Source: Zancudomyces culisetae (Eukaryota; Kickxellomycota; Harpellomycetes; Harpellales; Legeriomycetaceae). Taken from it: 31,763 nucleotides of DNA. The position numbers and the translations under genes were made by a program. The DNA lies in assembly GCA_001969505.1 (NCBI GenBank), contig LSSK01000119.1, positions 1 to 31,763 of the forward strand. Direction: 5' to 3'. Below are positions 1 to 11,700 of the stretch, piece by piece; position 1 is the first letter of the stretch; each line of letters begins with the position of its first letter. The notes below the pieces were generated by a model. The model was not told where the DNA came from, made no database searches, and was given only the letters and a program-made list of their open reading frames with translations.

Positions 1-249
1 ACAAAGCACTAAACCCAAGAAGGCTTGCTGGTGAATAAATATGTGGTAATGTAATAACACATCTTGCCATTATATCATGTACTATTTTGTTCAGGGTTGG
101 CCCAGTTGATCCTCTTACAACTTTTTATTTACTATAACAAAAATAAAAAATAAAATCAACAACACAAATAAAGTGATGTAGAAATGATAAAAGACCAAAA
201 GGCTCAGATGACTACCACAGCAGCATCCTAAACTGTGTTATCAACCCGT

Positions 250-699
250 CTATTCTTCTTTAGCCGATACTTCTTTGGCCTTTTCTGAAAGGAATTTGTC
301 GCTGGTGCTGTTTATTAGTTTCCAGCCCTTCAACCTGTTTTGGATGCGTTTTTGATACAATTTGGTCTCCCAGAATCCAAATTCTTCCAAGTTTGGTAGT
401 GGTGGATATTCGAAATCCTTATCTAGCGTTACAACAGCCTTCTTCACTCGCTTTGTCAGCGTCTTTTGACCTGTTTTTTTGTCAATAATAGTTCGTCCCG
501 GTAAAACCAATGTTCTTACGTCTGTCACTTTGACATTATACAAATGTGTTAGGTAATCTCTAATATCGAATTTGTTTACGTTCAATGGCACTTTAAATGC
601 AGCTTGATTAGGTGCCAATTTATTGTCCCTGATTATTGTAAAAATCAAATTTGGAAAATGCACTTTTTTGGTTCCGAAGAGTTGCTTGATTGCGGACAT
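250..699 (-). CDS. MRP20: Mitochondrial large-subunit ribosomal protein uL23m
   Basis: A 149-residue protein of the uL23 family, the mitochondrial 54S protein that sits near the polypeptide exit tunnel (known for the family). The fold is visible from 'VHFPNLIFTII' (about residues 13-23) through 'NKFDIRDYLTHLYNVKV' (about 42-58), where the conserved DIRDYL-x-x-LYN block matches mitochondrial L23, then the basic beta-hairpin loop 'KKTGQKTLTKRVKKAVV'. The C-terminal tail 'EEFGFWETKLYQKRIQNR' is typical of the fungal mitochondrial branch and absent from bacterial L23. The ATG at 699 is the natural start because the conserved region begins within 15 residues. No classical presequence is seen; the short basic N-terminus may do that job. 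It is a single exon and an isolated gene. S. cerevisiae Mrp20 is longer (263 residues). Confidence 0.85.
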   Translation of the reverse strand: MSAIKQLFGTKKVHFPNLIFTIIRDNKLAPNQAAFKVPLNVNKFDIRDYLTHLYNVKVTDVRTLVLPGRTIIDKKTGQKTLTKRVKKAVVTLDKDFEYPPLPNLEEFGFWETKLYQKRIQNRLKGWKLINSTSDKFLSEKAKEVSAKEE

Positions 700-1547
700 T
701 CTTGTTTATCTATTTATCTATTCTTTTTTTTTTTTACAGCCTTGTTTTCACTCTGAATCTGTTCTAAAATCGTCTTTACCTACGCCTTTTCCCCTTTTGA
801 TTATTACCTTCTTTTTTCGTTTTTATCGGTTATTCAACACTTGTTTGATATTATTCAAAAATTACTCGGGGTTCGTTCAAAGATTCAAATCGAATACAAA
901 AAAAGACGTATATTATCAACACTGGTTTATTTATGCTTTTTTTATGAAAAACGTAGTTAATATATCTTTGATTAAATGTATTTATTTTAGGTTTTCCCCT
1001 CATTTGCCTCCTACCCACTCGCCTAATCTATTCTGAGTGCATGAATGTTTCCCACATCTGATTTTTCCGCAATCAGTTGATAAAACATGCATAGAAAAAA
1101 AATTTTTTTTTTTGGTTGATTGCAATTTTCGATTCTAAGCAGAAATTTCCTCGTTTATCATTTGCTGATTTGGAGTTTGTCATTCATGGTTTAGCTTCTT
1201 GGGTAAATTTTGAGTAAACATTAACAGTGCTAATACTTCCATGATGTTTTGTGAAGTGGTAAATCAATATGGTTATGCAAATATCACCGCAGCTACTGCT
1301 AAATAGTCAACTCCCAAAGTAGGCCAGGAGCACGTTTGCTACATCTAGATTATCACAAACTAGCTCTTTTTATAAACATTTATTGTTCAAAAATCGAAAA
1401 TAAAGACCAACAAATCTAATAATAATCATGGATTAATGCCACATGAATGGATGGGGGTTATAAAAACAAATAAAAGAACCAAACGCCAAAAATAAAAATA
1501 AAAACATCAACAAGTGTTGTTGCATCAAAAAATTCTTAAAAGACAAA
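700..1547. other. Intergenic, no gene seen
   Basis: About 850 bases between the uL23m start and the MSS51 stop. The stretch is T-rich on the plus strand, with an A-run followed by a T-run around 1093-1114. It should contain the uL23m promoter and the MSS51 terminator. The plus-strand reading frame at 623-1036 overlaps the uL23m start in antisense and is low complexity; I do not believe it is coding. Confidence 0.6.
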
Positions 1548-3027
1548 CTACTTGACCTCAACCTCATACTTTTTGCCGCGGAAGCTGTAGATACCATGGT
1601 TAGCCATAGCCCACATTCTAAGGTCATAAATACTAAAGTCAGTCTTCATGCTCAAGAATGGATTCTTTCGAGGAGCTACCAGCCAGTCCATCTTGTCAGA
1701 GAACATGTTATTCAGCGTTTCAACATCCTTATTCATATCTTCACTGTTAAACCCGGTACCAAAGATCGCGCATTTAGTCTCCAGTAACTTTTCAATTGTT
1801 GGGGCCCAAGATTCAGTTCCAGCAGGGTGTGCTACTCCAGGACTAAACATAAAGAAGACGTCGGTATATGGGTCGAACGGTGCAAAACTCCACACCAGAT
1901 CATGGAAATACCCCTTGTAAAACTTCATGGACAACATGGGCGAAACGGAAATTGAGTTTCTCGTTTCATCTGAAGACGGAATGCACTCTGGGCCAACAAA
2001 GTATAGTATAACTGGGCTGTGTGGAAGAAGGTAGTGTAGCTGAAGATACACATATGGTGGCAGCATCGCCTCACTTCGGGCGCCCAAAATGAATACTCTT
2101 ATTGGATTTAGTTGAGAAAACAAATCCTTGTCGAATCTCGCAGCCTCGTGCTCTCTAATTGTTGCCCTTAACGCTATTTTGAAAATTTAACGTAACATTA
2201 TTACCTATCATCAGCGTATCTGAATGATTGAACGAATGTTGCAAATAAAAGTAAAAGCGGAAAAATAAATTTAACAAAAAAAAAATACCTGATAATGATT
2301 TGGAACCCTCGGGCGTCAGTCCGGTTCTCAAAGTAAGATACGAGTATGGATGCAGAACCGATCCAATCGTGACGGGATAAGTGAGCAGCTTGCTAGCATG
2401 TCGAATTGCGCGCTCATTGTTTAGGGTCAAGAAACCTCTGGTATATAAAAACGTGTCCCAATTGCTGAAATTGATGGCCATTTCTGGCGATTGTTTAGAG
2501 GGGAACTCAAATTCTACCAGTTTTCTTCCTGATCTCAAATCGTGTTCGTCTTCATTGGCCTGTCGTAGATACCCACATACATGTTCTTTGTGGTGCGTAT
2601 CTTTTTTCCAGTGCTCTTCACTGCAGTGTGTGGGATATCCACAGTCTGGACACTCAAATTTAGGTCTCTCACAACCCTCGCATCGGTATCCCAATTCTCC
2701 GTTTTTCTTTGCTTTACCCTCTTCTGCACAGATCGGACACACTCCATACTCTGAAACCATTTTCCCCTTTTCGACCATCCCTTTTATGGGAGACTTAGAA
2801 AGCGGATAAAAATATTGTCCTGGCTTCAACAGATACTCGTCATTTCTTGCCTCGTTTTCTAGCTCTTTTTTCTTGCTGGAAAATATGTTTTTAAAAGAAA
2901 AAAGGTTTCGTGTCTGGATTTCTGCTTTGCGAACGGATTTCAGGTTTCGGGTGGCTGGGGTTAGTGTCACAAGCAATCTACACCCTCTTTTGGCGATGAT
3001 TCGCGTACATGGGGTTAATAGTACCAT
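1548..3027 (-). CDS. MSS51: Mss51, COX1 translational activator (2 exons)
   Basis: Exon 1 is 3027-2289 and exon 2 is 2173-1548; the 115-nt intron 2288-2174 has a GTATTT donor and a TAG acceptor. Splicing in phase 1 gives a 454-residue protein, close to the 436 of S. cerevisiae Mss51, a mitochondrial factor that activates COX1 mRNA translation and holds Cox1 in an assembly intermediate. The N-terminus is basic and poor in acidic residues, as in mitochondrial presequences. A MYND-like cysteine cluster follows at about residues 97-151 (C97, C100, C116, C119, C126, C129, C135, C151). It holds two Cys-Pro motifs, 'GVCPIC' and 'FECPDC', the type known to bind haem in Mss51. Exon 2 carries the conserved C-terminal domain with 'VFILGARSEAMLPPYVY' and 'YFVGPE'. 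An in-frame stop lies at 2187-2189, just upstream of the acceptor, so the two blocks cannot be read as one ORF. Confidence 0.88.
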
Positions 3028-3535
3028 TTCGATCTCGAATATTTTTTGTGGTTCGAAAGTAGAATAAAACCGCTTCTAATATTTCAAGTCGAATATAAAG
3101 AATGCAATTAAAATTAAGTGTGCCAAACTGGGTATCTATACAAACCCACAAATTTGATTTTGGGTTGGATTTCTTTATCGCTTATTAATTCATTTTTTTT
3201 CATTTGATTAAAACCGCTTTTAAAATCAATGCATTATAAATGAAAGGAGAAAGTTAGTGAAATAACCACGCAATCTTTTAACTGTAGCAAACAAAGACTG
3301 AACTAATACCAACTGAGCTATGTAAATGCTTGCCTTGCACAAACAAGATAAATATTATATTTACAAGTTTTATATTACTACAACCACCTCATTGAAATAT
3401 CATTTATACATATGCGTATATCTTTATTTATTACTGTTCATAACACAAAGTCTTTTTTTTTCTATCTAAAAACGTACTACAAGTAGGGATATTGATAGTA
3501 TTTATACATTGGAAGGGATGATCGTATTTGTTTGT
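3028..3535. other. Intergenic, no gene seen
   Basis: About 500 AT-rich bases upstream of MSS51 and downstream of the unknown membrane-protein gene, both on the minus strand. It presumably holds the MSS51 promoter. No RNA gene or conserved element was recognised. Confidence 0.6.
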
Positions 3536-4030
3536 CTACTTGCCTTTTTTATCCGCAGAAAAAACGGTGTTTGACAAGAGATTCATTATAAATTCAGCTT
3601 TCGGTTGATTTTCCTTCAAAAACTCTGTGTATTTTGCATACATATACTTTATTTTGCCACTCAGGATAAGCGTATTACCATGTCTATAATACACAACGCA
3701 AGATATCGCTGCGGCCAACGCCAAAATGAACAACATGATGTCCAAAACATATTTGATAAGTTGAACCACTATCCTCCCAACCAGAACAACACCGAAAAGT
3801 ATTAAAAGTTTTTTATAATACTGTGTTAATTCCACTTCGGAAACACTTTCACTTTCACTTTCACTTTCGCTTTTATTTTCATTTTTGCTTATATTTTCAC
3901 TTTGAATTTCGTTTTCTGGTTTGTAGTTTTCTTTGTACATACCAACTCCATATTCAAATGATAGTTCTTTACTTTTAATGGTTTCCAAATTAAACCCAAG
4001 GGAGGGTCTTTGGGTATCATGAATATTCAT
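3536..4030 (-). CDS. Unknown two-helix membrane protein
   Basis: A 164-residue ORF with a proper ATG at 4030. I do not recognise the family. What can be seen: a polar N-terminal half (residues 1-70) ending in a Ser-Glu dipeptide run (about 53-62); then a hydrophobic block at about 74-114 that divides into two helices, 'LLILFGVVLVGRIVVQLI' and 'VLDIMLFILALAAAISCVVY', with a very short turn; then a basic, helical C-terminal tail of about 50 residues ('KIKYMYAKYTEFLKE'). This suggests a membrane hairpin with both ends on the same side. The Ser-Glu run comes from tandem hexamers in the DNA. It lies 508 bases from MSS51 with no operon-like arrangement. It reads as a genuine gene from its length, its start and the two clean hydrophobic segments, but no function can be assigned. 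Confidence 0.6.
   Translation of the reverse strand: MNIHDTQRPSLGFNLETIKSKELSFEYGVGMYKENYKPENEIQSENISKNENKSESESESESVSEVELTQYYKKLLILFGVVLVGRIVVQLIKYVLDIMLFILALAAAISCVVYYRHGNTLILSGKIKYMYAKYTEFLKENQPKAEFIMNLLSNTVFSADKKGK
3838..3874. repeat. Tandem hexamer coding for Ser-Glu
   Basis: Several near-perfect copies of the hexamer cactTT/TTcact lie in the unknown membrane-protein gene and encode alternating Ser and Glu on the minus strand. Being in frame, changes in copy number would alter only the length of the acidic linker. Confidence 0.7.
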
Positions 4031-4845
4031 TTTGTTTATTGTATATCGTGTAATTGGTGACTAGTATATTATTCCGTTGTACTTTGATTTAATCGATGAT
4101 ATAGATTGACATACATTTAGTAGCAGATGCTATGATATTCTATAAACTTAGTCTCATTCAAAATTCAATGTTGATGTGCGGAACGGTGAATCTCCTTCCG
4201 GAAATTTATGGCAAGTGTGTTAAGCGTATTATATATGTATTCCCTTCCTTATGCACTTTTTTTTTGTAAAGCATTAATATTAATATATGATGCTTTATCA
4301 GGGTTAAAAATTGTGTGATGAACATAAAAAGCCATGCTGAAGGGCATTAATATGACCAAGACTATTTGGTACTTTGTATGCAACACTACATGTTTATTTA
4401 TGTTTAAGCGCACCTCACAATTTGCTGGTCTTCAAATCCAAGGCTCTCCATGTTTAATGCATCTGTTAATCGGTACTTTTTATTTTCTAAAACATGGGCT
4501 AGAATATGAAAAAAAAATAGCAGCAAATCCACCAATGTTAACCCGCAAAAAAAAGGAAAATATATCCTAGTTTCAAGAAAACTAGGCTCAGCCTGCTCAC
4601 CAATCCGGTGTATATTCTCGCTCGTTTACACGGCTTATCCTTCTTTGCTCACCAACAATTAGGCAGAGACCATAAACAAGTTTGACAACCTTACATTATG
4701 GCAATGAAAATCAAAAGGGTAAACACAAATCGACAGCGCTAAAGAACCTGCCATACTGAATTTTTTGTTTCTAGCCTTCATGATCTCCGCTTTATTTAAT
4801 AATTAAACAGGGATTCACCTGAAGAATACTATCCTACTGACAACA

Positions 4846-4881
4846 CTCTCCCTCCTCTCTCCTCCCTCCTCCCTTCTCCCC
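4846..4881. repeat. Polypyrimidine tract
   Basis: A strand-asymmetric run of CTCC/CTCT units ends in CCCCCGGGGG. It has no coding frame on either strand that looks real. It is followed about 35 bases later by a (TTTA)n microsatellite. Confidence 0.7.
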
Positions 4882-4916
4882 CGGGGGACCTACACAGCCG
4901 CAGACCTAACTGCTGT

Positions 4917-4937
4917 TATTTATTTATTTATTTATTG
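4917..4937. repeat. (TTTA)n microsatellite
   Basis: About five copies of TTTA/TATT in noncoding DNA between the unknown membrane-protein gene and APL2. No functional association is seen. Confidence 0.7.
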
Positions 4938-6155
4938 TACATGACTCAATGTAAATAATATTTAGTAAATTGAGGGCGGTTTGCTATTTTCTCGCACAGG
5001 ATCTTGCTTTGTGATTTCTGAACTAAGAGGTAAAGTTTTTGGTAATTTTCCACACTGCCCTTTGCTAGTATCAAGTACCATGATATTATATATGGTATTT
5101 AATATCTGAACCCCTCCTCCGACCCTATCCTTCTCTCCAGAAAACATTACAGAGTGAAGTGTTATTGAAACAGCAATCAGTGTATGCCATATTTTGACTG
5201 CTGCTTGTCCCCAGAGGCATCATAATTTCATTTTGTTTTATCACACATAGAGATCATATCTGCCTTTTTCTTTATACGACGAGAAAACCTGGACGCCTTA
5301 ATTGCTTGATATTATAGCACCATTTTCCAGAGCTATAGTGCATATGTGTATGAAAATACATATATCAAGAGATGGCAGTTAACAGCTGGGCTGATGTGTA
5401 GCAGTAAAATGTTATATTTGAGTCTAGTTGAACGGGATCAATTTCTGGGTGAAAGGTGATAAGAACTACTATACATTACTCTTCATTTGGGTTATCTTGC
5501 ACATACGCTAATACCACAGTGTTGTGCTTGGTGATATACCTGAATTCATTGATTAAAAATAATCATTAATTGATGCCGCTCTTTTGGATAATCCAAAAGT
5601 GCGCAAGAAATGACAGAAATGCTGAAGTTAGATGACCCACGTAACATACAACCAAAAAGTATCTTTTTTTTTCACCGAAAAGTAAAACAAGGCCAAGTGC
5701 ACTCAGAATGCTTGGGTGATGTTCACACCTTATGACAGGCTTTTCACACAATATTTTCGGCATTTTACTATTATAATAAATATTATTAGTATTAGTAATT
5801 TTATTTTTTTTGGCAATTATGTATTCAAACCCAATTTGTGAAAAAATAAAAACAAGCAAAAAATGTAAATGGTAAAAAAAAACGTACATAATATTAGCAA
5901 AAACACGCAAGTCTATTGGATTGTAGTTCGGGAAAGCAACTTTTTGGAGAATTGTAATGAAACGAAAACAATGATAACTGGAATTAATTTGTAATTAGTA
6001 GTAAAAATATCTAGAGCTTTTGAAAACAGAGTGCTTCCTAGCTGAGTTGCTTTTAAGAGCTTAGGTGTTTATATATCAGTGTATATAAATGTAGATATTT
6101 GCTGAAAGAATTTATTAGCTAGTAGAAAAAAGGAGAAACAGGCGGATAAAAAAGA

Positions 6156-8531
6156 ATGAATTTTAGGTCCGACAACAATCAGGTGGTCAACCAGCTGCAA
6201 AACAGCTTGGCGAAGCTGAAATTTATCAGCAACAAATTCATAAACACACTAAGAAAAGGTAAGGATGAACACAAATTTAAAAGGAGTGTATAGGTTATGC
6301 TTAAAGCCGATCCTTAAATCAATGATGAAAAATAAGTTTTGCTAAACAATTGGAAATTGAAAAATAAAATATAGGAGAAAACTATGAATTGAGAACGGAA
6401 TTGAATAGCGAATATAGAGAGAGAAGAAAAGAGGCAGTGAGACGGGTGATAGCCAACATGACAATTGGGAAGGATGTTTCGGGGTTGTTTACGGATGTGT
6501 TAAAAAATATGCAAACAGATGATTTGGAAATCAAGAAGCTAATATATTTGTATTTGATTAACTACGCAAAAGTGCAACCAGAATTAGTAATCTTGGCAAT
6601 AAACACATTTGTAAAGGTAAGGAAAAAAAATAATAGAACAATAGAGTGGTACTGATAAAGGATTAGCATCGCCAACATGTGTGTGTTTATTAGAAATGGT
6701 TTTGGGTAATAGGAAAATTAATAGAGAAACTTCTAAAGAAGGGGAACGTGTTGTGAATGGATATAATATATAGGATTCGGAGGATAAAAACCCATTATTG
6801 AGGGCACTGTCCATAAGAACAATGGGATGTCTCCAGGTCCCAGAAATTTTGGATTACATAATAGATCCGCTGAAGAGATGCTTGAGAGATAAAGACGCGT
6901 ATGTGAGGAAGACAGCAGTGGTGTGTGTGGCAAAGATATACGAATTGAGTAGCGAGGCAGCAATTGAGTATGGCTTGGTATCTACGGTGAAGGGAATGGT
7001 AACGGATCCAAATGCCATAGTAGTTGCGAATGTGATATCGAGCTTACGAGAGATGAATCTAAGCAGCAGAAAGAGATACGGAGAAAGTATATGGACACTG
7101 AATAAAGATTTGATGGAGAAGCTGCTAAAAGTACTGAACGACACCACGGAATGGGGACAGGTCTCGATCCTGGAAGCGCTTGCAGAGTATGAGCCAGTAA
7201 ATAGCAAGGAAGCGGAGCGGGTGTGTGACGGTGTTTTACCAAGACTGCAACACGCAAATGGAAGTGTGGTTCTGACAGCTATTCGGGTGTTATTGCAGTA
7301 CGAAAAACATGTCAACGATGAGGCAGCACTGGCCAAATACAGCAAAAAGATGGTTCCACCATTGGTATCCCTGATGAGTGCAGCACCAGAAATGCAGTAT
7401 GTAGCACTCAGAAGTATTGGGTTGGTGATTCGACAACGACCAAAGCTGCTGAGGAACGAGCTTCGTGTGTTCTACTGCAAATACAACGATCCAGATTATA
7501 TAAAGTTTGAAAAGATGGAGTTGCTAGTAGCCCTTTGCGAGGAAAAGAACATCGAGATATTGTTGGCAGAATTGGGAGAGTATGCCCGAGAGGTAGATTC
7601 TGAAGTCAGCAAGCGGGCAATTATAGCCATAGAAAAAGTGGCACTGCAGCATCAAAGCGGCGCACTGAACTGTGCACAGCTGCTTATCGAGTTGTTGAAT
7701 AACAAGGGCGCAGAAGGTAAGCAGCATTGCTGTATCGCTTTAAGCAGCATTGCAAGAACGTATAATGATCTGGCTACGGGTATAATATCCCAGCAGGCAA
7801 TTCCTACACTCATTGAGCAATACGAGGAGCTCAATAGTGATGCGGCTGCCAAGGCAAGTCTGATAGATATGGTGGGCGAGTATGAGCTTGATGAGAGCAT
7901 GATGGCTTACGACTTTTTGGAGACACTCAGTGCTGAGTTTTTGACAGAAGAGGAAAAGGTGCAGCTAGCGATTGTTCACAGCACCGTCAAGTATTTCCTG
8001 AAAAACCCTTCACGAGCACAGGAGCTGTTGCTTAATATGCTTAAAATGGGTACTGAATCTAGCCAGAGTATGGACGTGCGTGATGTTTCCTACATGTACT
8101 GGCGAATGCTGAGCGAATCCAGCCCAGCCTTTGCAAAAAGAATTATTTTGGTTGATGGACGATCACCAGGTTCTACCCGCCCCACTCCAATTAATCCTTA
8201 TGAATTGGAAGCCAGAATCAACATTCCTCCACACTTGCTAGATACCTTTTTGAGGGAGTTGGGAAGTATCAGTTCGGTATTGCGTGTTGACAAGCAAAAT
8301 AAACAATCTGCTTTGCTATTGTCTTCGCTTTCTCAACGAACTGCAGTCGGTGCAATAGCAAATACAAATGCGACCAACAGATACGTACTGTTTGGTGAGG
8401 ACCACAGCCCTACTGGCGCTACATCCTCTTACAGAAATGCTGGTGTTGATTCTGATGGTATGATGTCACAATCAGCAAAAGAAAACGAGCCAGATGACCA
8501 AGATGAACCTGAATTGCTGATATCGTTTTAA
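6156..8531 (+). CDS. APL2: AP-1 complex beta-adaptin (3 exons)
   Basis: Exons 6156-6258, 6375-6616 and 6774-8531; introns of 116 and 157 nt, both with GTAAGG donors and ATAG acceptors. The joined protein has 700 residues (S. cerevisiae Apl2 has 726). It is the beta trunk of a clathrin adaptor working at the trans-Golgi network and endosomes. The diagnostic blocks are all present: '[18 protein letters not shown]' after exon 1, 'ASMT'-type '[13 protein letters not shown]', '[16 protein letters not shown]', '[18 protein letters not shown]' (formed across intron 2), 'SIRTMGC' and '[18 protein letters not shown]'. HEAT-repeat helices continue to about residue 580. A short hinge ends in 'DEPELLISF'. 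As in other yeast Apl2 proteins there is no appendage (ear) domain. Apl1 (AP-2 beta) is the alternative, but the high identity to the AP-1/AP-2 common beta pattern and the N-terminus fit Apl2 better. The conserved Leu in 'LLRAL' is encoded by CTG. Confidence 0.88.
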
Positions 8532-8741
8532 ATAAATAAACAAATAAATCAAGCTTTTTATACTAGTTTTTCGTTTCACTTTTTTTTTTAAGAGAAAAAA
8601 TACATTTATAAAAAAGATGACTTGAAACTATTACTAGCTACTATCAAAACAAAAACACTGGCTACTAAATCAACCAAAATGTGCTAACACTTTAACTGAA
8701 AAATAAAGTGAGGAGAGAGGAGGAAATCAGTGTAAGCCATA

Positions 8742-11700
8742 TCACAATAACAGTTCATCTAACGTTTTGATCATGTTTTCGTTTAATTTGACAACATTGG
8801 ATGAGAAGGAATCGTCATTTGTATTTGAATTGATACTATTCCTATTACTAGTATTGGGATTGTGATTAGTATTGGTACTGGAAGTGGAAGTGGAGTTGGG
8901 ATTAGCTTTTCTCAACAAATCATTAGTAACACTAATGTCACTGAAATCCATTGTTAGAGCCATCGGTGGGGTTCCCAGATAATCCGGAATTCCGCTTTTA
9001 CCATTTTCGTTTCCAATGGTGTTGCTGCTACTAATATCCCGAACCATTGCCAAAAACGCCTTCATAACATATACACTGTCGTTTCCTGCATTGTGAGGAT
9101 AATATAGCGAAGGCTTGTCTTTACTCTCATTGCTGCTGCCATTATTACCATTACTATTACCAATACCATTACCATTACCATCGCCATTTATCAGATTATA
9201 GTGATGTAGTATATTAATCAAGCTGGATTTTTGTGATATCGATCTTGCTACAGCCATAAACAATACGCTTGTATCTACAATACCCCTGATATTCCTGTTA
9301 AAATTATGGTTTTCCTTATTGTTGTATTCACCATTCATACCACCATTCATGTTGACATCAAGATCTATTCCATGTTGCTTGAGGATCTGCAAATCTGAAC
9401 GAAGATCATGACCCAGAATCACTACAAGTGGACGTGTGTTACCACTCCCACTGCTGCTGCTGCTGTCATTTTCATTGTTTTTTTCATCGCAACCGTTTCC
9501 AATACTACTTAAATCACTTGCCAGCCTTCTTAGTGCTGTCCGTAGTGGTGCTACCACGCTTTTTCCATACATGAATTTGTCCCGATAATCTCCAACATAT
9601 TTTGAGTTATGCAACTGATAATGCTCGGCTATGATGTAATGTCTAGCTAAAAACGCACCCTTTTCATCATCATCACCACCATCTTCTTCATACACATCTT
9701 CGCTACCATCACCAGCTCCTTTAGTTTTATCGTACATTGCCCACCCAATTTCTAACAAATAATTTTGATTTCTTTCCCACATTTCACAATCTATTGAAAC
9801 CAGACATACATTTTGGGGCTGATTTTTACTTTTGTTCTCATTCCCTCCAACCAACTGTGCGAGTTTGTGCCATTGCCCTATAATTTGCCGTAATATTGAG
9901 TTTTCTCGCTCCTGTCTGCCCAACTTCTTGTTTGTCTTTTTCACCTTGTCGTTCATTATTTCAACCACTCGCCTGATATTACCAAACGCACTTGTATTAC
10001 TACTCGAGTTGTTGTCTGTTATCACTTTTGACGCCTTTTCAACAGCTAAACCTTTAACATCATATAACTCCACCTGTTCAAGAATATCCGGTTGAACGCT
10101 TGGTAGTTTGACCTGGTACTCACTTTCAAGCTGTTGTTGAACCAATGCGATAGATTCTAACCTAGCTACAATCCCCACTTTTTTGGTTGTTCTCTCCACA
10201 CCTATCCCAAATTCGCCTTTTCTCTCTTGGTGATCATCTTGAGCCTGAGCTAGAATACTTTTAAATATTTCATATTGGTAAAACAACCGCGTTAGTGTTG
10301 CTCTAAACGGATACTCTTTTCCCTCCGCTGTAGACATCCAACTCTTCTCTACCTCTTTCACAAAGCACCAATTCTGCAACATCTCCTGCTCTTTAATCAC
10401 TCGTCTTGTTTTTACAGGCACACTCTTTTGCTCCTCTTTATCTTCACCGATTTCTATTACCTCTACACCTGATGTGGTTGTAACATCCTTATTTACACTC
10501 AGCGATTTTCTCTTGTCCCCTTTCTCTCGCTCTGCTTGCAGTAATGCTGCTGCTGCCTTTGATTCCACAGAATTCTTATCCTGTGACGCTAACCCTGCTG
10601 CCAATATTCGATCCCTCTTGGTTGCATACGGCCCTACTACCACTGGAACAGGTCTCTCTATTTTCGCTGCATCATCAGTTCGCATGTTTGGCCACTCATT
10701 TCCTGACTCCCACCAGTGTGCACTTCCCTCCATTTCCTTTTCACCATCCATTCCACTTGTGTTGCCTTCCCAATCATCAGAAACTAGCTGTTGCCACGCC
10801 AAAGCATCCTTTTCTCGTTGAATATCTTCTGTATCATCTGTCAAGTCAATTATCTTGCCTTGTCCCGACTGCACTGCCAATTCCACTCTCATCTCCATCA
10901 AACTTGCGCTTTTGTTTTGTTCCGATCCGTTCATACCAGATGTTATCTTATCAAGCGACTCCTTCAATTTTTCCGAAACTTTGGCCAATCCTATTGACTC
11001 CTTCAATATTCTTGACTCTAGCGTAATCTCATCTATAGCTGTTTGGTTCTCTTGTATACTATCGCCTTGTGTGTAGCTGGTGCTATCAAAAATTCTGTTC
11101 TTATCTTCACAAAACATGCTATCATTACTAGACTTATTGATGTCATCCTTGTTCTCCTCACTCCCCTCAACCTTTGTCGAATACTTATACTTTCCTATTA
11201 TTCCCGAATAGTCGGTTTTTTTAATGACCTCCTCCATACTTTTTCTAGAAAAATCTCTTGATTCATCAAGCCTGTTGTCGCCCCAGTCGCCATAAATATC
11301 GTCACTATACTCGTTGTTATAATCACCAGTATCGCTATGGTTATTAGAATGTGCATGCTTGATTATCGACGATACCTTTCTATGTGTCTTACTAGTACGC
11401 CCAAACGGTCGATTGAAAATAGTTACCAGTTTTTGCTGAGTAATTATGTTTTTCATTTCAAGACTCTCTTGCGCTTGATCCTTCTCTTGGTATATGCTTT
11501 GTTCGTGATCAGAACTATTGCTACTTTCGTATCCAGTCATTCTATTTCTTTTTTTGTGTAACCCTACCTTTATGCCGTTAGAAAGACTTTGTTTGCCACT
11601 TTTTTCACGACCTAATCCACGTTTACCTCCTCGTATACCACCGTTAATATCACTGTCTAAATTAAATTCGCCACCACTATTTATATCGCTGTTGCCGGCA

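Larger units (their letters stand above)
4031..6155. other. Long intergenic region, no gene supported
   Basis: 2.1 kb between the divergent membrane-protein gene (-) and APL2 (+). Reading frames at 4334-4570 (+), 4962-5147 (-) and 5566-5910 (-) are short, and their translations carry no recognisable motif. The one at 5566-5910 opens with TTG and is rich in Phe and Tyr, as expected from AT-rich noncoding DNA. Simple-sequence features inside are a CT-rich tract at about 4846-4881 and a TTTA repeat at about 4918-4937. The APL2 promoter must lie at the right end. This is unusually long for a yeast spacer and could hold an unrecognised small gene or a noncoding RNA. Confidence 0.5.

Noticed and set aside
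623-1036. Plus-strand ORF of 137 codons
   Set aside because: Antisense to the uL23m start and otherwise T-rich intergenic DNA; composition rich in Phe, Leu and Ser with no motif.
4334-4570. Plus-strand ORF of 78 codons
   Set aside because: ATG start, but no recognisable motif and an A-rich end; length is expected by chance in this spacer.
5566-5910. Minus-strand ORF of 114 codons
   Set aside because: Opens with TTG and runs through AT-rich sequence; the ATG-initiated part is only about 65 codons and matches nothing known to me.
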